64,000 nt of DNA from Drosophila miranda (Eukaryota; Arthropoda; Insecta; Diptera; Drosophilidae), in NCBI RefSeq assembly GCF_003369915.1, contig NC_046677.1, positions 22,214,913 to 22,278,912 on the forward strand. Direction: 5' to 3'. Below, one piece after another: positions 44,210 to 55,713 of the stretch. The number at the start of each line of letters is the position of its first letter. Position 1 is the stretch's first letter. Both the position numbers and the translations under genes were made by a program. The notes below the pieces were generated by a model. That model made no database searches and was not told where the DNA came from. It saw only the letters and a list, made by a program, of their open reading frames with translations.

Positions 44210-46266
44210 TCACCAGCCGGAGGTCTTCTTGGACAGCACCACCTTCTGCATGTGCTCGTCGGCGGTGTGGGTGGTGTGGGTGCCGCCGGCATGACGCGGC
44301 ACACACTTGACCATGGGGGCTCCGGCAGTGCCCTTGGTCCAGGCACTGGCACAGTGGGGGAACTCGTCCTTGCGGTAATAGCCCATTATGCCTGATTTGC
44401 GAATCTGGCCCAGCTCGTACGTGACCAACGGTCCCAGGCCAGTGGAGCCCTTTGACGCCGGCAAGGAGGGAATCTTGGAGCGCTCAACGGTGCGCATCAC
44501 ACAGGGGGTGTCGCAGGAGATGCAGGCCAGGTTCTGAAGGACCTTCACCCGCCCGGCAGCGGCGGCGCAGTCGTCGTTGGTCATCTCCATGTACTTCTGC
44601 AGGGCCTCGGCGATCATGGCCACCCGCTTCTCGATCAGCTCGCGGAAGTCCTTGAGGCCCAGCTCGAGGGCATCGATGCCCAGGGTCATGCGCAGATTGT
44701 CGATGATCTGCAGGACGTTCTTCTCGTTCAGGCTGATAATGTGACGCACCTCGCAGAACTGCTTCTCCAGCCGCGCCTTGTACTCCTCCAGCTGTTCCAG
44801 CGACACCTTCGTGGCCAACTGATCGAAGTCCACCTTCTCGGCTAGAAGGAGCTCCACCTCAGTCTTGTCGATCTTCACTTCGTCCAAGTGCGTAACGGAC
44901 TTCTTAAGCAGCGCGATCTGGGTCATGTTTGCGTTGATCTGAATTTGCATGTTCTGGGTGGCCTCCCGGTTGGTGGCGATGTACAGCTTGATCTCCCGCA
45001 CTGTTTCCTGCAGCTCCTGCATGGAGCTCATCAGTTGCTGGGCATCCTGCTTAAGCAGAGCGGCGGCCAGCTCGTTAGTCTTGTTGGTGAGGGCGCAGAA
45101 CTGTGACTTGAGCTCCAACAGCTCGCTGAGCATGCGATCGGGGGAGTAGCAGAGGTGCTGCTCTAGATCCAGGGTCTCTTCCTCCTCGGGCTTCTCCACC
45201 TCCGTGGGCGCAGAGGAGGATCCCTCCTCTTCATCCTCCATCTCCTCCTCCATGGCCTCCATCTCTTCGATCACAGCCTCGCCGCTCGACCAGCTGATGG
45301 ACACCTCGTCGTCGGCGGCGCGCATCAGGACCCGCAGCTGTCGGGCAATGTGACGGAGCAGCTTGAGCCGGTCCGGATTCGGCTTGCGGTCGATCAGCAG
45401 ATGGGTCACATTGTTCAGCTGCTCCATGGTCAGCTTCATCTGCCCCGTCATTGCCTTCACGAATGTCTCCATCTCCATCACGGCCTGCTCCTTTTGCATC
45501 TCCACCTTGGACATGCGCTTCTCCAGGCGGGTAATGTTGCCCACCAGGGATCCTTCGAGGCGCTGCGAGCCGCGACCCCGTTGGGAAGTGCGCGACGATA
45601 CGGTTGAGATAGGGGCGGGTTCCTCTTGCTCTGCAATCGTCGCCTCAGGCTCGTCTGCCATTAAGGCTGGCTCTGGTCTTGGTTCCGCCTCGGGCTGTGG
45701 TTCTGGCTCGGCTTCAGGCTCGGGTTCGGGTTCGGGTGCGGTCACTGGAGCTTCTTCCGGTGCAGCAGGCTCTGGCTCTGGCTCTGGCTCTGGCTCGGCT
45801 TCTATCTCGGGAGCTGCTGGTTCTGGTTCCGGTTCCGGTTCTGGATCTGGCTCGGGGGCTGCTGCTTCTTCTGGTGGAGCTGGAGCGGACGGTTCCTCCT
45901 CAGCTGGCGGTGGTGGAGCATCTTCGGCTGGGGCCTCCGCGGGGGCCTCCTCGGTATCGGCACCACCCACCAGCCGATACCTAGAGGCCGGCTTGCCCAT
46001 AGTCACTAAAGGAAGACAAGACACAAGACAGTAGATTAGGATCCTTCTCTGGGAATCTGCAACTGATCGACAGGCGAATACTCACTCAAGCTGCTCTGCA
46101 TGCGTATGTTGGAGGCCAAGTAATCGTCCTGCTCAACAATCTCATCCAGACAATCTAGTTTCTGGGCAAAATTCGACAGGAGCACGTGCAAGGCATAGAA
46201 GTTGACATGGCCCGATTCCGGCGTCCCGATGGCCACATCTATCAGATCCTTGTACGTAAATGGCAT
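44210..46266 (-). CDS. DUF4795 protein, QRICH2/C16orf96-like
   Basis: Two exons (46086-46266 and 44210-46005), 658 residues. The N-terminus [20 protein letters not shown] with [10 protein letters not shown] matches the start of vertebrate DUF4795 proteins, so I choose the ATG at 46266 over one seven codons upstream (46287). Residues about 75-190 are a Pro/Glu/Ala tandem region (PEPEPEPEP). About 200-540 are helical and coiled-coil-rich ([17 protein letters not shown] and further heptads). The C-terminal DUF4795 part ends with a Cys-bearing motif ([12 protein letters not shown]) and PSLPASKG. Mammalian QRICH2 acts in sperm flagella, so a testis role is plausible, by inference only. Note that the hexanucleotide GGCTCT/GGTTCC tract encoding Glu-Pro is prone to length change. 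Confidence 0.85.
45700..45915. repeat. Coding hexanucleotide repeat (Pro-Glu tract)
   Basis: Degenerate GGCTCT, GGTTCC and GGCTCG units on the plus strand encode the Pro-Glu/Glu-Pro tract of the DUF4795 protein on the minus strand. The opposite strand is also an open frame (Gly-Ser-rich), which is a by-product of the repeat. Confidence 0.75.
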
Positions 46267-49200
46267 CTTAAAATGATATTTGGTCACAAGTCAATAAAAT
46301 TTTTTCTGAAGTAATAAGAAACGAGTATTTGTCACTTTCCAAAAAATCTAGAATAATATAGGAACTGAACTGAACGGGATCTACGAATATAATGAAATAT
46401 TTATTTTCCCCAGCCACAATGTTTGGAGGCCAGGCAAAATGATCGAGAAATCAGAGCAGTCTGGATATACTTGAATATGATTTATAGAACAGTTGTGCAA
46501 AGGCAGCTTTGGCTTATACTTTATATAGCTATCAATCAACGCGATTTTATTAGACTAAATTTCGATTATTGATATTTTGGAATTATTGTGGTTAAAAGAC
46601 TTTCTTTCCATGAATATTAAGTTGATTAGGAAGAGGGTTCGTCTTTATTCACACAATTTAGTACATTGTGTGTACATATGTATATGTGTACTACCATTAA
46701 CCAGCTGCGACTAAGGATCTATTTATCGTTTCTACGGTTATATGCAAATACATATGTATGATGAAAAGATTTGATCTTGGCAATCAATGCTTTTGGCTTC
46801 AGAGGATATAGAAACAACATAGAACTAGAAATAGATTCATATCAACGTAAGTTGGGTTTTTATTGATAAATGTTGATCAAGTGATTGAATTCCCTCCGCA
46901 CCACACAAAACTATTTCTCCACGTATTTTCCTTCGTAGCTGGGGCCCACTGTACTCACGCCAAAGACAAAACACACGCACACCAAAGGTACGGTACGGTA
47001 CGGTACCGGTAGCTTTTAGTCACGCCGAAACATGCGTTTTGTAAAAGCTTTCGCCGCCCCCAGAGCTTTCGTGCAGTGCCCAAGACATTTGGCAGGCAGG
47101 TCGTAACGTTAACAATTGTTATCATTCCGGCTGAAACGCTTGTTGCTTCCACGTCTCTCTCTCACACTCTCTCTCCGCCAACGTCTCGGTCGATACGCGT
47201 CGCGCCAGTTACCGCTAGAGCCGGACCGAATCGGCGCCATTATTCGACCAGTTTGTCCCGAAATTCAAAAGCAAATGGCGGGTCAAAAAGTTCAAGATTG
47301 AAATCTGAATTTGAATGGAAATGCCATTATATCAGTGACGTGAAGAAGCCAGAGATTTGCATTGAAATTGTGAAAGATGGTTGGCTGTGAAAGAGGAAGC
47401 GGAAATGAATTGAAAATCGAATTATGTTTGCATTGAATGAAATGCAGCCAAAAAAAGATGAAAGAAAATAGCAAAAGTAGTTCCCCCAGCGAAGAGGAAA
47501 CCCGCTGAAAGGAAAATACAGAATACAAATGTAAACAAAAGTGCATATAATACACAGAATTAACGAGTGGAGTGTCTCAATGAATGTGTAAACCGTCAAA
47601 CGGAAATTTAAATAAATCGTAATTATTAGATAATAATTGCTTTGTACAGCGGAAACTACCAGTACGAGTGCGAATGCGAGTACTGAGTATTTCCCTCACT
47701 TTAAAAATAGCTTCAGTATTTGTGTGTGTTTGTGATTAATAAAAATTCGATGTGCGAATTGTTTACAATTGAAAAGAACCGAAACAAATAGCATATCCAT
47801 ACGTAAGTGTTGGATCAACGCAAACAAAACCTTGAAAGCTTTCAACCATCACCATCATCGGGAAAAGTCAACAATTAATAGTGGATTTCATAGAGCTAAG
47901 TGGGTCCATCATCCATCATCCATCGGCAGCAGCATGGAAAGCCAGATGGTAAGTCCAAAGATGAACTACGGTCTGATCTGACAATCTTATAGCAGTAGTA
48001 CGCGCCGTACTACAACTGCCATGGCAGCCATGTGTCCCGTCCCTTCCAATATGCACTGCCTGATTAGATAGCAGACTCGAGTTGAAGAAATACTCTCGTG
48101 AGTAAGGTAAATGCTCAGGAATTTCTCGGAATTCCCAAATAATTTCTTATGTTCGGTGCATTATTTTTTATCGTTGAGTGAATTACTGCTCTGATTGATG
48201 ATCGCTTCAATTGGAGCCACGCACTGCGCAATTGATATGCCCATTTGACACTGATCACTGATCAATCTAGATGGGCGACGATGGTAGATGCGACTGATTC
48301 AAGTTCAGGTTGCCCAGCCCAGCCGTTCCCCAAGAACTGATGAGACATCGCCCTCATACATTCCCCTTTCGCTTTCGTTTTTGGGCCTGGGAAATTTCAA
48401 TTTTTTTTATTAGACTGGGCTTTCATCCCTACAGTTACGGTTATGGTTATGGTTATATTTTTTGTTCACATTTTTTTCCTATTCGGCAGCGGACACTTTA
48501 AGTGATAAGCAATGTGTCGCCAGTTGTTCAATAGTATTGAGTGTTTGTTCGTGTGCGATTGTGTTCCTATATACTACACGCAAACACCCACCTCCCGCAT
48601 ATACATATATAGTACATAGCATTTTGTCAGTTTAGTTACTCCGCTAATTATCGAACTAAAAATTATCGCACTCTCTCGTCGTGTGCCCCCGCCCCCACCG
48701 ACTCGCCTCTCCTACCTCTCGCGACACTTGGTTTTATTACAGCTCAAAAGCATGTTATTTATTGTTAAGAGCATGGTCAACAAAGGCAGCCAGAAATAAG
48801 AAAAGCAATATATATGTTACTACTCGTATAGTCAGCACATGATTAAGTAGCAGCGTTTAATCAACTTAGAAACGCGCCACAATTGATATATAATTGCCTC
48901 CGAGCGACCCAAACAAATGGCCAGAAACCATGGACAGAATCGCAGCAACGCTCTCAAAGAACTGCCAAAAATTCTGTTTAAATTAGTTTTGCTTAATTAC
49001 TTGCATACCCCAACATACTCGGACTCTCATTGTCACCCGAAAAGAGAGAGCTAGTCGTGCAATTAATTTTGATTTCTGTGTGCCCAAAAGTTGAGCACCC
49101 GCACACAATCCTGTGGTTTGGGCAGACACAAAGTGGCAGCTGTAGTGTAAATGCACAACAGCATAAATATTGTCCTCGTTAGATTCATTAAAAATATTTG

Positions 49201-50315
49201 TGGACAGAGAATGCAGTCCCCAAGTCCCTGAATTTATACAAGTTACTAAACGGTTACCAAAACATAAAAAGTAATATCAAAATCACTCACTTGAGTCACA
49301 CAAAAAGATTTTAAATTAGAATTTCGCACCAATCTACAAATCGCTCTACAAATGAGTTCCTCTGATTGATTTCATCTTTCTGTAGCTTCCACTTCATTAC
49401 CGCTTTACATTTTCCCGATGCTTCAATTCCATTCCCATTTTTGGCATCATTTTTTCCGTTTGTGGAACACTTCCCATGAACTGTCTGCCAAACCAAGCTC
49501 CAAATTCGCACAGATGTTTGCTAGACGTCATAGTTTGGGTTCTCTTTGTCTTTTTTTCGTTTATATTGCTTTCTTTTTATTGTAGTTTTTATTTACTATC
49601 TAACAAATACAGCTAAATGGTTCTATATACTGGCGCAAACTGCCAGTATGGTGGCAGAGGGGCGGCAGTAGTCGTGGTTTTGGTATCTCATCAATTATTT
49701 CACGAATAGTCACTGCTCGGCCGCGGGCGTGGACTCGGGCCACAGAAATTGGAAAAGCTTTAAAAGTCAACCGCATACGTGCAAATCAAAAAAAAAAAAA
49801 AACTTAGAGACAATCACACACATGGATACGCGAACACCAAGAAAAAAAAACCCCACCATTAACACATGGACATCGAAAATCAAACGGTTTAACGATTTGA
49901 CGAGAATATTTTCCAGATTTTGCGTGCAATTGTTGACCAAAAAACGCTACCAAAAAAAATGTAAAAATAAATCTCATGCCTCTCGATAGCGGTATCAATT
50001 TCAGACATTTAACAGATTTTATGGATAAATTATCCATGGCTGCCAGAAGGGTTAAATGATATTAAATCAACGTAAATGACATTCGATGTAAACTGCCGGC
50101 TGACATCAGAGTGCGGCAATCAACACAAACAATCGAAGTATTGGAGAAAAAAAATCTGAAAAATCCTTTCAATGCGGAATCTTGAAAAAATCTTAAACGG
50201 AAACACATTTGATCGAATTATTATCAAATACTTGCAGCTTTAGTTAGCATAAAAAAACCGTTATAAGTAGAGTATAAATATTTACTAAATTAATTGATTA
50301 TTGGAGACATTATTT
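46267..50315. other. Long intergenic region, no gene recognised
   Basis: About 4 kb of A/T-rich sequence with simple repeats (GGTAC near 46985, GGTTAT near 48430, poly-A near 49788). A CT-rich, GC-richer block at 47120-47260 followed by ATG-GTAAG at 47936-47952 could be a 5' UTR and a five-codon first exon, but I find no partner exon. Nothing else is supported. Confidence 0.5.
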
Positions 50316-50666
50316 GCCCCGCCCTCTTCCGCCCCCACAAAAGACGAAAGTCTGTTGCATCCACAATATTGCAGATTCAAGAAAACTAAAAACGCACAAT
50401 CATAGAGAGTGACCATATCTATCCGTTGGCGGAATCTGGATCAGATCGGATAATTTGTATAGCCAAAAGCAACAAATCAATTTGCAGTGGCTACGCAGCG
50501 TCCGACGTCACGCTCAGACTGATTTTCTGTCTCTCTCGCACGCACTCTTTGTCGTGTCGTTTAATATTCGCGGCGTCTGCCGGAGGAGAGCCGTACTGAC
50601 TTAGTATCGGGTATAACCGTAGAGTTGCGGTGTCCGCAGCAACTCACAACGTTCCCCCTCGTTTTT
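50316..50666 (+). mobile_element. LTR-like direct repeat, left copy
   Basis: About 350 bases, from GCCCCGCCCTCTTCCGCCCC to GTTCCCCCTCGTTTT, that match 52576-52924 with few differences. The composition (CT-rich CTCTCGCACGCAC stretch, GC-rich GGCGTCTGCCGGAGGAGAGC, then CGTAGAGTTGCGGTGTCCGC) looks like a TATA-less promoter. From memory this is part of a repeat common in Drosophila genomes, probably the 3' portion of a retroelement LTR. I could not verify the family. It lies directly upstream of the small gene at 50889. Confidence 0.6.
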
Positions 50667-50888
50667 TGTTTCCGCTTGTGCCGTCGGGTGTTTGTTTTGT
50701 GCACTACGACTAAAAATTATAAAATGCCAATACCATTAACAGAAACATAGACGCCAAGCAGGCGGGGGAGTCCCCTTAAAGCATTACAAATAATTTCAAG
50801 TTTTTCATCGCAACAGTAGGCTGGAAAATTGTAATTTACTTATTTGACTTGGAATAGTTACTTTTTCTTTTTCTTACTTGTTTTCAAT

Positions 50889-51742
50889 ATGTCGAAATTC
50901 AATAAAAATTTGCCAATAGAAATAGATGAAAAATTGCCAGAAAACATAGACAAAAATTTGCCAAAAACTATAGAAGAAACTTTACCAGAAACCTTAAACG
51001 AACCAAAGTCAATCTTTGGATTAACTCAAATCGAATGTTTACATGAAATACCCACCATAAGTACCACCGATAAAGAATTAAATAATTTGGATCCACAAAT
51101 CGAGAAACTTGTGATCCAAAGCTTAGAGGAACTTCAGTCAATCACGCAATCCGATGCCACAAATCAGGATGACATCAGGATGAGCTTCATCATTCCAAAG
51201 GTCATGTCACAGCTGCAGAGCACGCATATCCTCGCCGAGAGGCTACAGGCAATGAGAACCGAACTAGAGTCGTGTAAGCTGCATATGCACGACATGAGTA
51301 AGGATGTAGGCGATATATTTATGGATTTGCATACTATTTTCAAAACGCTGGAAAGTAAAGATAAAAAAAACATTTTGAGCAAGAAAGATCGGGATAGATT
51401 GGCGAAATGTGCCCACGAGGCGGAGACCCTGCAAGAGCTCAGCAAACACTTTCTTTTCAATGATCCGCGAGAGTTGAGTGCCATGTTCAAGGCTCCCAAA
51501 GCAGAACCAAAGGTGAGACAATATATGCGATAATTTTCGACAAAACTTAACCAACGTTTCGGCCATTAGTAGATCGATCAATGACTGAAAGGGAATGTAG
51601 GCTGTGATGCGACAAATCATTCTCTCAATCTCTTAAAAAAAAGGAAATCGTAGAGACTATTGAAAGCAGTCCAGATCAAGAGGCAGAAAATGGAAAGTGG
51701 AGGGAATCGGCGGACGGCTTGCAGCAGCAGCATTCAACCTAA
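50889..51742 (+). CDS. Small two-exon gene of unknown function between LTR-like repeats
   Basis: Exon 1 (50889-51512) ends at CCAAAG-GTGAGA. A 131-base intron ends in AAAAG, and exon 2 (51644-51742) completes a 240-residue protein. The N-terminus has short imperfect repeats (KNLPIEIDEKLPENIDKNLP and two more). The body (PQIEKLVIQSLEELQSIT to ELSAMFKAPKAEPK) is mostly helical with heptad-like spacing around HILAERLQAMRTELESC. The tail is acidic and Gln-rich (EIVETIESSPDQEAENGK). There are no Cys pairs, signal peptide or enzymatic motif. I do not recognise it and it is not gag- or pol-like. The ATG at 50889 is preferred because the upstream in-frame sequence is Phe-rich and non-coding in style. 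Promoter and 5' UTR may come from the LTR-like repeat 220 bases upstream. Confidence 0.6.
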
Positions 51743-52085
51743 CGAATAGTCTTTAATCTTCAGCAGTAAACTACATTTTTAGCTGTTTTTGTACTGAACT
51801 TCGTTGCTGGTTTCTGGTAGCAACTAGTTCGAAGAACTTGCCCTTTTTGTACAGGGTACTCTGTGAAGTACAAAAATACATATATTGTTTTTGAATATAA
51901 AACGCCTCAAGAAGTGATTTTGTAAAGTTATAAATTACAGTAGAATTAAAGATGGAGGGGAAAAATATAACAACTGGCTGTCGGAGACTACACTCAGAGA
52001 AAAAAGTCTTGAAATTTTAATCTTTACACTTAGATCTAAAAATGTATTTTTGAAAAATATACAAATACAAATACCACGCTGCATG

Positions 52086-52925
52086 CAAGGAGGAGGGCTA
52101 CAAGTATATTTCAAAACGCCCCCACAAAGGGCGAAAATCTGTGGCATCCACAAATTCAAAGATACGAGAAAACTGAAAACGCAGAATCGTAGAGGATGAC
52201 CATATCTTCTAGAGTGCAAAATCTGAACCAGATCGTATAATTATTATAGCCAGAATCAAGAAAACAATTTTATTCTTTCTCGCTCTGTCTCTCTCTAACA
52301 CACAGGTTTCATGGTCGATTTTGCCAATTGCAAAATATGAGTTCAAGGATCTCAGAACCTATAAGAGCCAAAGCAACCAAATTTGGTATCCACACTCCTG
52401 TGATATCGGACCTTGACCGTTTTGTGTCAAAATTTCGCCACACCCCCTGCCGCCCCCGCAAAGAACGAAAATCTGGGGCATCCACAAATCTCAGAGACTA
52501 TTAGGGCTAGAGTAACCATATTTGGTATCCGCACTTCTGTTAGATCTCACTATAAAACGTATACCTCAAAATTTCGCCCCACCCCTTTCCGCCCCCACAA
52601 AGGACGAAAATCTGTTGCATCACAATACTGCAGATTCGAGAAAACTAAAAACGCAGAATCATAGATAACGACCATATCTATCCGGTTGCGGAATCTGGAT
52701 CAGATCGGATAATTTGTATAGCCAAAAGCAACAAATCAATTTGCAGTGGCTACGCAGCGCCCGACGTCACGCTCAGACTGATTTTCTGTCTCTCTCGCAC
52801 GCACTCTTTGTCGTGTCGTTCAATATTAGCGGCGTCTGCCGGAGGAGAGCCATACTGACTAAGTATCGGGTATAACTGTAGAGTTGCGGTGTCCGCAGCA
52901 ACTCACAACGTTCCCCCTCGTTTTG
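52086..52925 (+). mobile_element. LTR-like repeat, right copy with internal sub-repeats
   Basis: 52576-52924 is the near-identical partner of 50316-50666. Upstream of it, 52113-52260 and 52435-52510 are two more diverged versions of its first part (the CGCCCCCACAAAGG-CGAAAATCTG module). The whole 840-base stretch is therefore a tandemly reiterated unit, as in long LTRs of some fly retroelements. There is no coding frame. I see no clear target-site duplication. Confidence 0.55.
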
Positions 52926-55433
52926 TCTGTGAATACAAGCATTGTATTCAGAATAAACTTGGCACTGACCTGTACATTGAACACTCCAAAGTGTGTGCCC
53001 CCATAAGACTTTATTGGTATACTACTGCAATTCAGCAGAATTTACCCCAGATGTGTATTTTTGTATTTGTCGTCTATAGCTTATAGTACTTTGGGCGATT
53101 CATCGCTGGTGTAAAGTTCAGCTCGAGCACTTCGAGTTGTTTGGTTTATTGGTCAAGCCTCTTATCATCTGAAGTCTACACCGAAATAAAATACTAACCA
53201 ATGGAAGGCCAGAAATAGTAATTTCTTTATATAACATCATACATATATATCTATCATCAATAAATGCTAAATTTATCACTTTCACATGATCGAAGCAGCA
53301 TTTCACATTCACATTCGGGCCCCCACAGCCATAATGTTTTCCATTCGACGACCAGGAAGGGTTGGGTTGTGTGTTTGTTTTCCCATCGAAACAGAAACAG
53401 CAAACCAAAACCCAAAACCAAAACAATTTGTTCAAGTTGGCGTAAAATGGAAAACAAATTGAACTTATCAATAAATCGAGTGCTGGCGCGATAACGATGT
53501 ATTCCGATTAGAGAAGTGCTGAAAGTGACGCGGCCAAAAATCGTATCGAATCGGATCGAAAAAAAAACCGACAAAAATAAATAAAGTTCTATACAGACTC
53601 GTACTGGTACTCGTATTCGTATCAAATATCAAATAAGTTGGCGGCATTGAGTACTCATATGTATTGGGGCCCCTCACAGGACAGCCCGCGATAAGGGCTT
53701 AAAGTCGTTGCTCTTGGTAGCGGTATTTTTTTTTTTTTTAACTTTGATACCTGGTTAATATTTTAGACAAGGGTATGTTAGAGTTATGCAAAGGCAGGAT
53801 ATCCATTTAACTTTATTTCAGCTTGGTCTAGATCTTGTGATATTTGCTAATTTAAATAGAATAAAGGGTATTTCAGGGTCAGAACAGCACTGCTTCCAAA
53901 GTATTCTATTTATGATTATATTTGGTATTATTTTTGGTGATTTTACTTTTTTTTGCTGGCTGACAACCGCGTACCTGCAGGGCAAAACGTATGGAAAATT
54001 ATCAATTGATTAAAACACAAGCATTTAATTTATGACTATCCATCGTCTTGGTCTGGGTCTGCGGTCCCCCGACACAGCTTAGGCTGTCAGCCCAGGCAGA
54101 CATCGGCAATCCTCGGGCCACAACACAGCACACAGCCGGCCCCCATTCGAAGCTATCAATAAGCTGTATTTAATGTGTATAATATCTGAAAAGTCTGTGC
54201 TCTCTCAACTTCCTCAGCAGTTTTATTGATTGCAATGTTCTTTGGACTTATCACACGACTTTTAAACGAACTGTATTCGGTTTTATGCTCCACCCACACC
54301 TCCATGCATTATCTGGGGAGCGGGCTGGGGAGGGGTGCGGCTTGTCCCCGGCAGCTGATGAAGTGCGTCACCTTATTGGCAATGTGACAAGCGCAGTTAA
54401 AAAGCCGGTAACCGTCTGGATATCATGGAAAATAATTACTTTTAAACGACGTCATTGAAGGCTGTCAATTTTATGCACCCTATTACATGTTATATTCAAT
54501 TATCTAGTGAAAAAATCGATTCTGCTGGACATAAGACAAGTCATTGCCGATTTTGTGTGGGGAATAATTTCATTTTAAGGGTGTTAAGTGGGGGCTGGTG
54601 ATGGGGACCCTATTGTTTGTGTGGAAGTTAACTTTGCAGTGGGTGTGTACACTGGCCCAGAGCTTGGGCTTCGAATGTGTCATTTGTGTAATAAATTATG
54701 TGCGCCAAGCCACCAGCCATTGGCTTTTTATCTATCGAAACGAAAGCTACTAGAAATGTCTCCTATCGCAAACTAAACTTAAAGACCACCCCCCATACGC
54801 CCCATGAGTGGCAAACAAATCGGGAGTAAGTAAACCTACTAAAAGCTCTTTTCAGTGTTTGTTTTTGTCACGTCACCCTGTGTCATAACAGTGTCACCCT
54901 AACCGTATGTGCTTGAAACTCATAGCAGTGTGACTCTATTCCACTTGCCATTTGCCGCGTAGTTACTTTACTTCATTACTTTACCATACTGCGCAGATAC
55001 TACTACTACTACTACTAGTAGTATAGATTCACCTAGGTCAGGGCGTGCTAGCAACAGAAACAGAGAGAGACTTTTGCCATGTATCAACGTCACAGCTGAA
55101 AGGCACCCACTCCACACACACGAAGTTTTCTCTAACGGCGTCAGTTCCGTTGTCAAATGATTCACGAACTTTAGATAGTAGCCCCAGGAACCTAACACAC
55201 TCGTACTGGTGGAGTAGTGATATGTGCATATCATACAATAAAAGCCGAAACAGCTTTGTGACACCGCCCACCCAGACAATCGCTTTTTGATGGAAGTGCT
55301 CACAAGCCAAGAAGCATCTACGTAATACGTTGCTGTTTTAGATGAAATATTTCGTACTTGTAAATGTTTACCAACAGATTTAGATACCAGAAGAGATATA
55401 GCGGGCTGGCAGCGACACCCGTGCCAGAGGCTG
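52926..55433. other. Intergenic, no gene recognised
   Basis: A/T-rich DNA with isolated short frames lacking splice context. A TAC trinucleotide tract is at 55001-55018. It may include upstream control sequence for the transporter gene. Confidence 0.5.
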
Positions 55434-55470
55434 TATAAATGGAGGGTCGGAAGCTATTTCACAAGTCATT
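55434..55470 (+). promoter_or_regulatory. TATA-type core promoter of the sugar transporter
   Basis: TATAAA at 55434-55439 is followed about 30 bases later by AAGTCATTTTGG, close to an arthropod initiator. The 5' UTR would then be about 245 bases before the ATG at 55714. TATA promoters are typical of regulated, tissue-specific fly genes. Confidence 0.55.
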
Positions 55471-55713
55471 TTGGAACTACTACCGAATCAAGACGCGACA
55501 GTATAGAGCATGGAAAAAGGATACCAGAGTTTAAGATTTTCCCGAAAGAGTTTCAAAAAGTAACCTAGCAGACGACGGTCTGAAGTAGTGTGGAAACCAA
55601 ACTGTGATATCCCGAGACAACAAAGGACAACCTGTAGAATAGTTAGAAAAAATACTAGAAGCTAGGCTATACAACTATACAAAAATCTGTTGGAATCTCA
55701 AGAGGCACCAAAG

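Noticed and set aside
45363-46034. 223-codon plus-strand Gly/Ser-rich frame
   Set aside because: Antisense by-product of the Pro-Glu hexanucleotide repeat in the DUF4795 gene.
47936-47952. ATG plus five codons followed by GTAAG, possible first exon
   Set aside because: No downstream exon in matching phase could be found; the transporter and the 50.9 kb gene have their own starts.
50316-52925. A complete LTR retrotransposon
   Set aside because: There are direct repeats, but the interior has no gag, protease, reverse transcriptase or integrase frame, no evident primer-binding site and no clear target-site duplication.
53786-54013. 75-codon hydrophobic frame
   Set aside because: A/T-rich, no start context, and hydrophobicity is expected from T-rich sequence.
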